Positions 26,562-35,328 of a DNA stretch of 64,000 bases are shown here, one piece after another. Source of the stretch: Bradyrhizobium sp. (lineage in GTDB: Bacteria; Pseudomonadota; Alphaproteobacteria; Rhizobiales; Xanthobacteraceae); contig NZ_JACRMG010000029.1 in the NCBI RefSeq assembly GCF_016219575.1, positions 1 to 64,000 on the forward strand. Direction: 5' to 3'. The notes under the pieces were generated by a model that worked only from the letters and a program-made list of their open reading frames with translations, did not search any database and was not told where the DNA came from. Numbering within the stretch: the stretch's first letter is position 1; every line of letters starts with the position of its first letter. The translations under genes were made by a program, and so were the position numbers.

Positions 26562-27565
26562 CGCATCACCTCGTTGTCCAGCGCGCCGCGCTCGACATAG
26601 GCGAGCGTCAGCTCCGCCAGCGCCGGCGCCAGCAGGAAGCCGTGGCGATAGAGCCCGTTCACGGAAATGCGCTTCTTGTGAACGGTGATGCGCGGCAGGT
26701 TGTCGGGATAGGCCGGGCGCAGCCCCGAGCCGAATTCGAGGATGCGCGCCTCGGCAAAGGCCGGATGCACGGCGTAGGCCGCCCCCAACAGCTCCAGCGC
26801 CGAGCGCACGCTGACGCCCCAGTCCTCGGCCTCGATCGAGGTCGCGCCCAGCATGAAACGGTTGTCGCCGCGCGGGATCACATAGAGCGGCCAGCGCGGA
26901 TGGATCAGCCGCACCGGGCGCTTCAGCTCGACCTCGTCGGTCTCGATCACGATCATCTCGCCCTTGACGCCGCGCAGCTCCGGCTCGGCGTCGCGCGCGG
27001 CCAGCCCGCGGCAATCGATCACGATACCTTCGAGCGACTCGATGTCGACGTCGCTGTCGAACTTGACGGTGCCGCCGGCCTTGACGATGCGCGCATGCAG
27101 CTCCGGCAGCACGCGGCGCGGCTCGACATGGCCCTCGTCGGGATAGAACAGGCCCTCGCGGAATCGGCCTTCCAGCGACGGCTCGAGCTCGCCGACGCCC
27201 GCCGCATCCAGCCGCCGGTATTCCGACGTCAGCCGCGCGAAGCGCTCGAAATCGCTGCGATCGCGCGCATGCGCCACCACCAGCGAGCCGTTGAACTCGG
27301 TGTCGGGAAAATGCTCGCGCCAGACTTTCAGCGAGTGCAGGCCGAGCCGGCCGATGACCGGCTCCGACGTCTCCGCCTCGCACCACGGCGCCAGCATGCC
27401 GCCGGCCCAGTGGCTGGTGGCTTCCGTCATTGCGGCGTCACTGCGCTCGTGCAGGGTCACGGCATGGCCGGCCTGCGCGAACAAAAGCGCCTGCCAGGCG
27501 CCGGCAATGCCTGCACCTATGATGGTGACGGGGGAATTTCCCCGCGGCTTGGTCGTCTGCTGCAT
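26552..27565 (-). CDS. thiO: Glycine oxidase ThiO
   Basis: A 337-residue FAD enzyme of the glycine/D-amino acid oxidase type. The FAD loop is TIIGAGIAGAWQALLFAQAG (residues 14-33), followed by SHWAGGMLAPWCEAE and late blocks RFMLGATSIE and GLRPAYPDNLPRI. It oxidises glycine to iminoglycine, which ThiG uses. It is the first gene after the TPP riboswitch, one base from its 3' end, so the riboswitch probably controls translation or transcription of the whole thi block. The start MQQTTKPRG is at the riboswitch edge. Confidence 0.94.
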   Translation of the reverse strand: MQQTTKPRGNSPVTIIGAGIAGAWQALLFAQAGHAVTLHERSDAAMTEATSHWAGGMLAPWCEAETSEPVIGRLGLHSLKVWREHFPDTEFNGSLVVAHARDRSDFERFARLTSEYRRLDAAGVGELEPSLEGRFREGLFYPDEGHVEPRRVLPELHARIVKAGGTVKFDSDVDIESLEGIVIDCRGLAARDAEPELRGVKGEMIVIETDEVELKRPVRLIHPRWPLYVIPRGDNRFMLGATSIEAEDWGVSVRSALELLGAAYAVHPAFAEARILEFGSGLRPAYPDNLPRITVHKKRISVNGLYRHGFLLAPALAELTLAYVERGALDNEVMRCR

Positions 27566-27566
27566 C

Positions 27567-27660
27567 CCTGTCCCTTCGCCGGCATGACCCGGATCAGGTT
27601 CAAAGGGTCACCGCGGATTGCGGTATCTCAGCTCCACCATCGGAGCACCCCTCGGAACGA
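27567..27660 (-). promoter_or_regulatory. TPP riboswitch (THI element)
   Basis: On the minus strand the order is GAGGGGTGC, then CTGAGATACC (27625-27631 core), then ACCCTTTGAACCTGATCCGG (27589-27608), then CCGGCGAAGGGA. These are the conserved blocks of the TPP aptamer. It ends at the thiO start codon, with CGAAGGGACAGGG serving also as the ribosome-site region, which suggests control of translation initiation when TPP binds. The rest of 27661-27892 holds no further gene that I could support. Confidence 0.95.
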
Positions 27661-27892
27661 CCCTAATGTAGGCGCGCGGGGGGCCGTGTCAACGCGGCTT
27701 TGCGCCGTTTGCACCGCTGGAACGAGGGGCTGGCTTGCGGAACCGGCGCGGCTGGCCGGGTGCGGCAAAGGCTCCGCGTTAACGCTTTACCCACCTTGAT
27801 TGCGGCTATGCACGGCCAGGCCCATGGCGGGCTTTACCAAGCATTATGCGCCGGCATGGTTCGATCCGGGCCGGAAAATCCGGAAAAGCCCG

Positions 27893-29383
27893 ATGAGCAT
27901 CACCACCGTCCACGCCGGCCAGGCCGCGCCTTCGCTGCGCGGGCTTTTGCCTGTCTGGGTGGGCGCTGCGGTCTACGCGCTGTTCGTGCTCGCGGGCGAC
28001 CGCCTGCTGATCGATCCCGACACGCTGTGGCAGATCGCCGTAGGGCAATGGATCATCGATCACGGCGCGGTGCCGACGGTGGACGTCTATTCCTTCACCA
28101 TGCGCGGCCAACCGTGGATCTCCACGCAATGGCTGGCGCAGGTGCTGTACGCCAAGGCATTTGCGATCGCCGGCTGGACCGGGCCGGTGGTGCTGGCGGC
28201 AGCCGCGATCGCCACGACCTTTGCGCTCGTGGCGCGCTTCGTCAGCCGCCGCCTGTCCGAGAGCGCGACGCTGGTCTGCATTGCCGCCGCGCTCGCGCTC
28301 ACCGTGCCGCATCTTTTGGCGCGGCCGCATGTGCTGGCGCTGCCGGTGCTGGTGGCGTGGGCGGCGGGATTGATCGCCGCCGCCGACCGCCGCGAGGCGC
28401 CGTCGTTCTGGCTGCTGCCGCTGATGACGCTGTGGGCCAATCTGCATGGCGGCTTCGTGTTCGGCCTGGTGCTGACCGGCGGGCTTGCGCTCGATGCGGT
28501 GTGGAGCGCGCAAGCGAGTGCGCGCAAGGGACTGTTGCTGCGCTGGTTCGCCTTCGGCCTCGCCGCGCTCGCCGCAGGCTGCATCACGCCCTATGGCTGG
28601 AACGCGTTGCTCGCCTCGCAAAAAATCCTTTCGCTCGGAAGCGCGCTGCCGCTGATCATGGAATGGCGGCCGATGGATTTCAGCTTCATCGGCGCGTTCG
28701 AAGTCTGTCTGCTGCTCGGCATGGGGCTTGCGCTCCATCACGGCATCAAGCTGCCGGTGATGCGGATCGTGCTGCTGCTCGGCCTCGTGCACATGTCGCT
28801 GGCGCAGGGCCGCGCCGCGGAAATCCTGGCGCTGCTGGCCCCGATGCTGCTCGCCGCGCCGCTAGCGCCGCAGGCCGGCGGCACGGATGCGCCCGCCGCA
28901 ACTGCCTCGCCATTGCGCGGCGCGCTGCTTGCCGGCCTCGCTGCTGTGCTGGTGGCGGGAACCGTCGTCTGGGCGTCCGTGCACCGCTTCGAGCCGCACA
29001 TGCGTGCCTCGCCGGTTGCCGCCGTGACGGAACTGAAGAAGCTCAATCTGTCGCGCGTGCTCAACGACTACGATTTCGGCGGCTATCTGATCGCCAATGG
29101 TGTGGCGCCGTTCATCGACGGCCGCACCGAGCTCTATGGCGAGAAATTCTTCGTCGACCACAACGCCGCGTCCGGCCTGATGAAGCCCGACAATCTGTTC
29201 CGCCTGCTGGCACAGTACGACATCGAGGCGACGCTGCTGCGCACGCAGAGCGCTGCGACAACTCTGCTCGACCATGTCGACGGCTGGCAGAAGGTCTATT
29301 CCGATGACATCGCTACCATTCACTTGCGCAAGGCGGGGGCGGTTCACACCGTGGAACCCGCGGTCAACGCAAAGACGAAGTGA
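27893..29383 (+). CDS. Polytopic membrane protein, GT-C-like
   Basis: A 496-residue integral membrane protein with about nine or ten hydrophobic helices and a soluble C-terminal domain (about residues 355-496). After the first helix comes LLIDPDTLWQIAVGQWI, then HGAVPTVDVYSFTMRGQPWISTQWLAQVL. This pattern (an acidic residue pair, a WxIAxG segment, HGxxPxxDxFSxT and a following WL) is one I associate with PMT-like GT-C membrane glycosyltransferase relatives. The C-terminal domain has NDYDFGGYLIANGVAPFIDGR. Enzyme activity is inference. The ATG at 27893 was preferred over an ATG 23 codons upstream, because ggaaaag lies just before it. Confidence 0.72.
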   Translation: MSITTVHAGQAAPSLRGLLPVWVGAAVYALFVLAGDRLLIDPDTLWQIAVGQWIIDHGAVPTVDVYSFTMRGQPWISTQWLAQVLYAKAFAIAGWTGPVVLAAAAIATTFALVARFVSRRLSESATLVCIAAALALTVPHLLARPHVLALPVLVAWAAGLIAAADRREAPSFWLLPLMTLWANLHGGFVFGLVLTGGLALDAVWSAQASARKGLLLRWFAFGLAALAAGCITPYGWNALLASQKILSLGSALPLIMEWRPMDFSFIGAFEVCLLLGMGLALHHGIKLPVMRIVLLLGLVHMSLAQGRAAEILALLAPMLLAAPLAPQAGGTDAPAATASPLRGALLAGLAAVLVAGTVVWASVHRFEPHMRASPVAAVTELKKLNLSRVLNDYDFGGYLIANGVAPFIDGRTELYGEKFFVDHNAASGLMKPDNLFRLLAQYDIEATLLRTQSAATTLLDHVDGWQKVYSDDIATIHLRKAGAVHTVEPAVNAKTK

Positions 29384-29589
29384 TCAGCACTGTGCCAAAA
29401 CGAATCAGGTGCGCCGCAACAACCACCGCAACGCAACGACGAATTGCCGCATCGTCCAGGCCAGTTTGTCGTGCAAATGACTCAATGCGGGTTTACAAGT
29501 TTCGCCAACACAGAAGTGTTCGGTTCCGGCAGTAGTTCTGTCACATCATCCGACATCTCGATTCAAAAAAGATCCTGAGGGAGTGCGTC

Positions 29590-29790
29590 ATGGCGAGAGC
29601 GTATCTCGGCAATTTGCCCCGTGGAAATCCGTGCGCGCAATGCGGCAAGCCGATCGCGTCACCTGACTGGGTGGAACAGGGCCAAGGCCGCATCTCCTAT
29701 CTCTGGTCCTGCCGTGCCTGCGATTACCGCTTCGAAGCGATTGCGATCCTCGACGAGCGGCAGGTGGAACCGGAGCCGCTCGCGGCCTGA
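29590..29790 (+). CDS. Small zinc-ribbon-like protein
   Basis: A 66-residue protein with two cysteine pairs (NPCAQCGKP and SCRACDYRF) spaced about 26 residues apart, a layout that suits a zinc ribbon. The start is supported by a strong ggagtgcgtc/gagggag region before the ATG. No partner gene is evident. Zinc binding is inferred; nucleic acid or protein partners are unknown. Confidence 0.72.
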   Translation: MARAYLGNLPRGNPCAQCGKPIASPDWVEQGQGRISYLWSCRACDYRFEAIAILDERQVEPEPLAA

Positions 29791-29931
29791 CGGCAATTTC
29801 CCTTCATCTCGCTTGAGCGACGCTGTGCCGAGCGGCCGGTGTCGCCGCGTTGTTCCATGCCTGATGGCTGGAACAGTTGTCGCGATGACGTGTTCTCCCC
29901 TCATTGAATATCTGAAATGAGGGAGACCATC

Positions 29932-30450
29932 ATGATCGCCAAATATGCCATTGCCGGCCTCGCCGGTTCGGCCCTGCTTGCGTCCGTCGCGTTCGCGCAA
30001 TCGCCGTCGACGCCGTCGGACACCACCAAGAATTCGCCGACCACGACCATGTCCGACACGTCGAGGCAGTCCTCGTTCCAGGGCTCCTGGCGCGCGTCGA
30101 AGCTGGTCGGCCTCTCCGTCTACAACGACAAGAACGAGAGCGTTGGTTCGATCAACGACCTGCTCACCGACAAGAACGGCAAGATCACGGCCGTCGTGAT
30201 CGGCGTCGGCGGCTTCCTCGGCGTCGGCGAGCATCTGGTCGCCGTGCCCTTCGAGAAGGTGAAGTTCTCGGACCAGCCGGTTGCCTATACCGGTGCCTCG
30301 AACGCGCCGGCCAAGCCGTCCACCACGACCACGGGCGCGGCAACAGCGCCCGCCGCCTCCAAGCCGAACCCCTGGTGGCCGGACCACGCCGTCTTCAACG
30401 CCACCAAGGATGAGCTGAAGGCGATGCCGGAGTTCAAGTACGCGACCTGA
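29932..30450 (+). CDS. Exported PRC-barrel domain protein
   Basis: A 172-residue protein with a signal peptide (cleavage after VAFAQ, residue about 23), a Ser/Thr-rich linker and a PRC-barrel domain (about residues 48-112: SWRASKLVGLSVYNDKNESV...GVGEHLVAVPFEKVKF). A Thr/Ala/Pro linker (KPSTTTTGAATAPAASK) leads to a C-terminal block WPDHAVFNATKDELKAMPEF. PRC barrels are found in photosynthetic reaction-centre H subunits and ribosome maturation proteins; exported rhizobial ones have unknown roles. The ATG at 29932 with gagggag upstream was preferred over one at 29917. Confidence 0.88.
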   Translation: MIAKYAIAGLAGSALLASVAFAQSPSTPSDTTKNSPTTTMSDTSRQSSFQGSWRASKLVGLSVYNDKNESVGSINDLLTDKNGKITAVVIGVGGFLGVGEHLVAVPFEKVKFSDQPVAYTGASNAPAKPSTTTTGAATAPAASKPNPWWPDHAVFNATKDELKAMPEFKYAT

Positions 30451-30634
30451 GGCAAACCCACGGGTTGAAGCCTGATCGGAAAGGAGCCGGGCCGCTTCGC
30501 GGTCCGGCTACTTTTGCAGGTGCGTCCTTCAAGCGCATGGTGCGCCGCATCCTATCAGCCCCGCCAAGTGGATGTTACGGTGGACACGCGGCAGGAGCGT
30601 CCTGCGTCCTGCCCCATCACAACGGGAGGACGAT

Positions 30635-30850
30635 ATGGCTGACAGCGTCTACAAGGTGATCGAGCTGATCGGTACCAGCAAGGAGTCCTGGGAGAAGGCG
30701 GCGGCGGCCGCCGTCGGCCGGGCCAGCAAGTCGCTGCGCGACCTGCGCGTCGCCGAAGTCGTCCAGCTCGACCTTGCGATGGACGCCAAGGGCAAGGTCG
30801 AAGCCTACCGTGCCAAGATCAAGGTCTCGTTCAAGTTCGAGGGTTCATAG
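30635..30850 (+). CDS. Dodecin (flavin-storage protein)
   Basis: A 71-residue protein with the dodecin pattern: MADSVYKVIELIGTSKESWEKA, ASKSLRDLRVAEVVQLDL and YRAKIKVSFKFE. Twelve subunits form a hollow sphere that binds flavins. It is preceded by gggagga and starts at 30635. It may be a flavin buffer; no flavin genes lie next to it. Confidence 0.9.
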   Translation: MADSVYKVIELIGTSKESWEKAAAAAVGRASKSLRDLRVAEVVQLDLAMDAKGKVEAYRAKIKVSFKFEGS

Positions 30851-30919
30851 CGATCGAGCCGATCCCGTGCTTCACCCCGCCTGCGTGCGCGAGGTGAAGC
30901 ATCGGGCCGGCCGGCGGCA

Positions 30920-32113
30920 TTACGGTCTGGCGCTGACCCGGACGCCCGCGCCGATCTGATCCCCTGGATAGACGATCACGCGCTCGCCCTGCTTCAATCC
31001 GGTGCCGATTGCCGCGAACCCGCCGGAGCGGCGGGCTACTTCGACGGCACGCAATTCCGCGCGGCCGCTTTCGACGACATAGACGCCCCAGCCATTGCCG
31101 CGGCGGAACAACGCGCCGGCCGGAATGATTTCGACATCGTCCCGCGTATACACGGTAATTCGCGTATCCACCCGGTAGCCGTCTCCGAGTCCGCTCCATC
31201 GCTGCTGCGGAGACAGCAGATCAATGAGCACATTGACCCGTTGCTCTTCGACGCCGAGCGTGGAGATCTTGGTGAATGCCGAAGGTTCAACCCGGCGCAC
31301 ACTCCCCGAAAGGAGTCCGGGACCGCCCCAATGGTCGATCGCAACATCGGCACCGGCGCGTATTTCGACGGCATCGGTGCTCAGGACGTCGGTCACGATT
31401 TCGAGGTCGCGGGGGTCGCCGATTTCCATCAACGGCATACCCGGCTGAACCACAGTCTCGCTCTCCTGCGCGACCTTGAGCACGACGCCCGAGACGGGCG
31501 CGGTGACGTTCCACGGCTCTGCCGGTCCCGCATCATCCTTGTAGCGGCCGAGCAGCGCCCTGGCCTGGGCGAGTTCGTGGCTCGCCGCATGGTCCTGGAA
31601 TTCAGCGGCACGCAGGTCGCGGTCGGCGATCCGTTGCGACAATTCGGCGCGTTCCAGCGCCTGGACGGTGGATGCTCCGCTGGCGGCAAGGGTGCGAGTG
31701 CGGTCGAGATCGGTCTTGGCCTGGGCGGCCTGCGCCTGCGCCCGCTCGACCGTGGCCTTGCTGCGCTCCAGCGCTGCTTCGGCGATACCCATCCGTTCCT
31801 CGGCTTCGCGCCGGGAGCGGGGATCGAGCAGTGGTGCAGGCGGTGGCTGGATCGCGGCAAGAATATCGTCTGCGGCAACCGGATCGCCGGCCTTCAACCG
31901 GACGCGCGTGAGCCGCCCGGCAAGCGGCGCGGTCACGACATAACGCTGACGGATGCGGGTCTTGCCGTCCTCGTCGACGCTGGCAACGAAGCGTCCCTTG
32001 GTGACGGTTGCCGTCTCGACCGGGATCGGCCGCGGCAACAGAAACCAGACGATGCCCGCGGCAGCTGCCATCGCCCCCAGCGTCAACCCGACACGACCGG
32101 CCGTGATCTGCAT
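30920..32113 (-). CDS. HlyD-type periplasmic adaptor of ABC exporter
   Basis: A 397-residue membrane fusion protein: one N-terminal helix (MQITAGRVGLTLGAMAAAAGIVWFLL), a lipoyl-like domain (GKTRIRQRYVVTAPLAGRLTRV), a helical hairpin (about residues 90-180, rich in AQAQAAQAK) and a beta-barrel domain. It would connect the permease at 32115 to an outer membrane exit. One base separates its start from the permease stop, so translation is coupled. The end of the gene holds AIGTGLKQGERVIVYPGD, typical of MacA/DevB-like adaptors. Confidence 0.9.
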   Translation of the reverse strand: MQITAGRVGLTLGAMAAAAGIVWFLLPRPIPVETATVTKGRFVASVDEDGKTRIRQRYVVTAPLAGRLTRVRLKAGDPVAADDILAAIQPPPAPLLDPRSRREAEERMGIAEAALERSKATVERAQAQAAQAKTDLDRTRTLAASGASTVQALERAELSQRIADRDLRAAEFQDHAASHELAQARALLGRYKDDAGPAEPWNVTAPVSGVVLKVAQESETVVQPGMPLMEIGDPRDLEIVTDVLSTDAVEIRAGADVAIDHWGGPGLLSGSVRRVEPSAFTKISTLGVEEQRVNVLIDLLSPQQRWSGLGDGYRVDTRITVYTRDDVEIIPAGALFRRGNGWGVYVVESGRAELRAVEVARRSGGFAAIGTGLKQGERVIVYPGDQIGAGVRVSARP

Positions 32114-32114
32114 T

Positions 32115-34478
32115 TCAATCCCTCGTCTTCAATGCTGCGACCAGATCGAGACGGTCGACGCGGCGGCGAACGATGTAGGCGCTTGCGGCCGCGGCGGCTA
32201 CGACGATGGCAACCGCCATCGCATAGGTCGGCGGCTCGACGATGCCCGGAATCTGGAAACTCTCGCTGGAATGAAATTGCGCAATCAGGGTGACGATGTA
32301 CCGCGAGAGCACCAGCCCGACCGGAATCGCCAGCGCAATCTCGATCGCGAACTGGCTGAACAGGATTTGCGCCACCTCGGCGCGCGTAAAGCCGAGCACA
32401 CGCAGGCTGGCAAGCTCCCAGGCCCGCTCCTGCAATGCGATCCTGGCGCTGTTGTACACCACGCCCACCGCGACGATCACGGCAAACGCCGTGAGGATCC
32501 CGGCGCTGACATAGACGATGCCTGCGATCTTCTCGAAGAACGAATTCAGCGTGTAGGTCTTCACCGCCACCGATTCGATGATGGGTAGTTGCTTGAAGCG
32601 CTGTGCCAGCGCCGGCAATGCCGAGGGCTCGACGAACAGCGACGCGGCCGATGCCACCCTGCCTTCGCCCGTCAGGCGGTTCAGGGTCTCGATCTCCATG
32701 TAGGACGACATTCCGACCATCTCGTCGACAAGGGCGCTTGCCGGCAGGTCGATCTTGCGGCGCCGGCCCTCCATCACCTCGACCGTCACGATCCCGCCGG
32801 GGACGACCCCGATCCGCTCGGCCAGCCGGCGGGTCAGGGTGATGCCGTCGGGCGGCACGTCGATGGGATGCAATGCCACATCGTGCGGTCGCCGCAGGCT
32901 GCCCCCGGAAGGCAGGCCGATCACCGATGTCAGGTAGCTGCGATGTCCGGCGCGCAGGCGGACCGGCACGATGCGTAAGCCTTCGGCGACGAGCACGCCC
33001 GGTTCGCGGGCGAGATCGCCGATGACGGCGCGGTCGAGCGGGCGGGGAAAGGTGACCATCGCGTTACCGCGTTCGACCAGGTTGAACTGGACTGCCACCA
33101 TCTGGTTGATCGAGTCGCGCCAGAACAACCCGAGCACCACCATCGGCACGGCGAGCGCAATGCCGGCGATCGTGAACAGGCTCCGCAGCGGGCGCCCCGC
33201 GAAATTGCGGATCACCAGCACATGGCGCGGGGTCAGCATCCTTGCCGACAGCCATGTCTCGATCCAGGAGCGGCGAAAGCGCCAGGGCGCCGCCGGTCGC
33301 ATGGCAACGGCGGGGGGCAGCGCAACGATCTCCTGCAGCGAGGTCACAACGCCGAGCGAAGCCGCCGCAAGGCTGATGAGGAAACCGGCGAGAGCGGACC
33401 AGGGCGTGAGCTCGAATACCAGCGCGGGCAGGCGAAAGAAGCCGTGATAGCTCGCCACCATCGCCTCGCCGAAAATGTAGCCGGCGGCGAGCCCGATCGC
33501 CGCTCCGATCAGGACGATGACGGCAACCAGCTTGAGATAGTGCAGGATCAGCGGCGTTGCCGGAAAGCCGAGCGCCTTCAAGGCGGCAATCTGCTCCCGC
33601 TGGGCGATTACCAGCCTTCCCAGCACCACGTTGAGCAGGAACGCGGCGACGCCGAAGAAGATGACGGGAATGGTGATCGACATCACCTTCTGCTGGTTGA
33701 GTTCGTCCTCGAGGAAGCGATTTGAGGGGTGATCCCGCCTCGCGATGGCGCCGACCGACCCGTAGGGTTCGAGCAGGCGGTCGAGCGCGTCGATCACCTG
33801 CTTCGGATCGGTGCCGGGGACGAGCGACACGATGGCATCGTTGAACGCCCCCTTCATGTCGAAGGCGGCTTCTGCCGCGCTTCGGTCGACCCACAGCACC
33901 GCGTAGAAACGGTCATCGGGGATCGGCAGGCCCGGCTTCACCGCATAGACATATTCAGGCGAGAGCGCGACGGCGGCAACCCGAAAGCTCTGGAGATGTC
34001 CGTTCAGCACCACTGCGACGTCGGCACCCAGCCGCACTGCATTTGCTTCGGCAAACGCCTCGTTGATCGCGACGCTGCCGGTGTCGCCCGGTTCCGGCGG
34101 AGCGCCGCGGCGAATGTGCAACCGCGCCAGCGGCTCGTCTCCGGCATGCGTCAGCGACACCATCCGCGCCGAGACCGGCAATGCGGCGGAAGGCCAGTCC
34201 AGAATCACGTCACGGACGATGCGCGGCTCGATGGCGGCCACGCCGGGAATTTCCCTGATCTGCGCCACGACGGGAAGCGGCGCACGCTTGAGCGTGACAA
34301 AGACCTGCGGGAAGCGGGCGCTGTCGTAGAAGCGATCCCGCCCGGCGCGGAGCGAATCGTAGGTCGATATCGAGGCGACGAAGACTGCGATGCCGGCGGC
34401 GACCACGAGCGCAATGGTCATCACCTGCCCCCGCATGGCGAGTATATCCCGCGCAAGCTTGCGATCGAGCAGGCTCAC
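32115..34478 (-). CDS. FtsX/MacB-type ABC permease
   Basis: A 787-residue permease with an N-terminal helix (about residues 14-33), a large periplasmic domain, a group of three helices (about 275-385), a second group (about 430-460) and a final set of three (about 675-770), the arrangement of duplicated FtsX domains. Central blocks LVIAQREQIAALKALGF and WELASLRVLGFTRAEV are the coupling segments that face the ATPase. The ATP-binding subunit gene overlaps its start by four bases, and the adaptor follows. Such tripartite exporters move lipids, antibiotics or siderophores; the cargo is unknown. Confidence 0.92.
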   Translation of the reverse strand: MSLLDRKLARDILAMRGQVMTIALVVAAGIAVFVASISTYDSLRAGRDRFYDSARFPQVFVTLKRAPLPVVAQIREIPGVAAIEPRIVRDVILDWPSAALPVSARMVSLTHAGDEPLARLHIRRGAPPEPGDTGSVAINEAFAEANAVRLGADVAVVLNGHLQSFRVAAVALSPEYVYAVKPGLPIPDDRFYAVLWVDRSAAEAAFDMKGAFNDAIVSLVPGTDPKQVIDALDRLLEPYGSVGAIARRDHPSNRFLEDELNQQKVMSITIPVIFFGVAAFLLNVVLGRLVIAQREQIAALKALGFPATPLILHYLKLVAVIVLIGAAIGLAAGYIFGEAMVASYHGFFRLPALVFELTPWSALAGFLISLAAASLGVVTSLQEIVALPPAVAMRPAAPWRFRRSWIETWLSARMLTPRHVLVIRNFAGRPLRSLFTIAGIALAVPMVVLGLFWRDSINQMVAVQFNLVERGNAMVTFPRPLDRAVIGDLAREPGVLVAEGLRIVPVRLRAGHRSYLTSVIGLPSGGSLRRPHDVALHPIDVPPDGITLTRRLAERIGVVPGGIVTVEVMEGRRRKIDLPASALVDEMVGMSSYMEIETLNRLTGEGRVASAASLFVEPSALPALAQRFKQLPIIESVAVKTYTLNSFFEKIAGIVYVSAGILTAFAVIVAVGVVYNSARIALQERAWELASLRVLGFTRAEVAQILFSQFAIEIALAIPVGLVLSRYIVTLIAQFHSSESFQIPGIVEPPTYAMAVAIVVAAAAASAYIVRRRVDRLDLVAALKTRD

Positions 34479-35215
34479 CAGTGCACCTCGTCAGGGGAAA
34501 GCCGCCGCGCGTTGCGTTCCTCGCCGACCAGACGGCCGCCGCCAAGACGGAGGACGCGATCCGCCATGCCCGCGATCGCTGCATTGTGGGTGATGATGAT
34601 CGTCGTCGTGCCCAGCCGCTCGTTGACCCGCGCGATCGCGGCCAGCACGATCTTGCCGGTGTCGTAATCGAGCGCGCCCGTCGGTTCGTCGCACAACAGC
34701 ACGTCGGGCGACTTGACGATGGCGCGGGCCACCGCGACGCGTTGCTGCTCGCCGCCGGAGAGCTGCGAGGGGAAATGGTCGAGCCGGTGCTCGAGGCCGA
34801 CCAGCGCCAGCGCTTCGCGGGGGTCGAGCGGATTCTCCGCGATCTCGTTCACCAGCGCGACGTTCTCCAGCACAGTCAGACTCGGGATGAGATTGTAGAA
34901 CTGAAACACGAAACCGACATGTTCCCGCCGGTAGCGCGTGAGCTCGGCATCGCTCGCGCCGACGAGTTCATGGTCGCGCCATCGCGCCTGGCCGCCGGTC
35001 GGCGCATCCAGTCCCCCGAGGATGTTGAGCAGCGTCGATTTTCCCGAGCCGGAGGGTCCGAGCAGAACCACAAACTCACCCTCGTAAATGTCGAGATCGA
35101 CATCACGGAGCGCGTGTACCTCGACCTCACCCATGATGTAGGTCTTGGACAGGCGGCGCGCCTGAAAAACCGCGTGGCGTGAATCGCCTTGTTGCTGGGG
35201 TCGACTCGGCGCCAC
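34475..35215 (-). CDS. ABC exporter ATP-binding subunit (LolD/MacB type)
   Basis: A 246-residue ATPase: Walker A GPSGSGKST, signature LSGGEQQRVAVAR, Walker B VLLCDEPTGALD and the switch histidine in TTIIITHN. The GVVF/FVFQFYNLIPSLTVLENV segment is typical of the LolD/MacB/FtsE branch. The first gene of a three-gene minus-strand operon (ATPase, FtsX permease, HlyD adaptor), with a four-base overlap into the permease. GTG is used as the start codon with aggac upstream. Confidence 0.94.
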   Translation of the reverse strand: MAPSRPQQQGDSRHAVFQARRLSKTYIMGEVEVHALRDVDLDIYEGEFVVLLGPSGSGKSTLLNILGGLDAPTGGQARWRDHELVGASDAELTRYRREHVGFVFQFYNLIPSLTVLENVALVNEIAENPLDPREALALVGLEHRLDHFPSQLSGGEQQRVAVARAIVKSPDVLLCDEPTGALDYDTGKIVLAAIARVNERLGTTTIIITHNAAIAGMADRVLRLGGGRLVGEERNARRLSPDEVHW

Positions 35216-35328
35216 GATGTCCTGCCGCGGTGAACTTCGGATGGAGATTGATACTAACCCATTTCGGCTTGCAATTGAGATGGGTCAATCCGGCCGGGCG
35301 CTGCTGGTCGACCGCGGCCCGTGGCCCG

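Noticed and set aside
27800..27892. Upstream extension of the GT-C-like gene start
   Set aside because: The extra 31 residues contain no helix or motif, and a ribosome-site-like ggaaaag stands next to the ATG at 27893.
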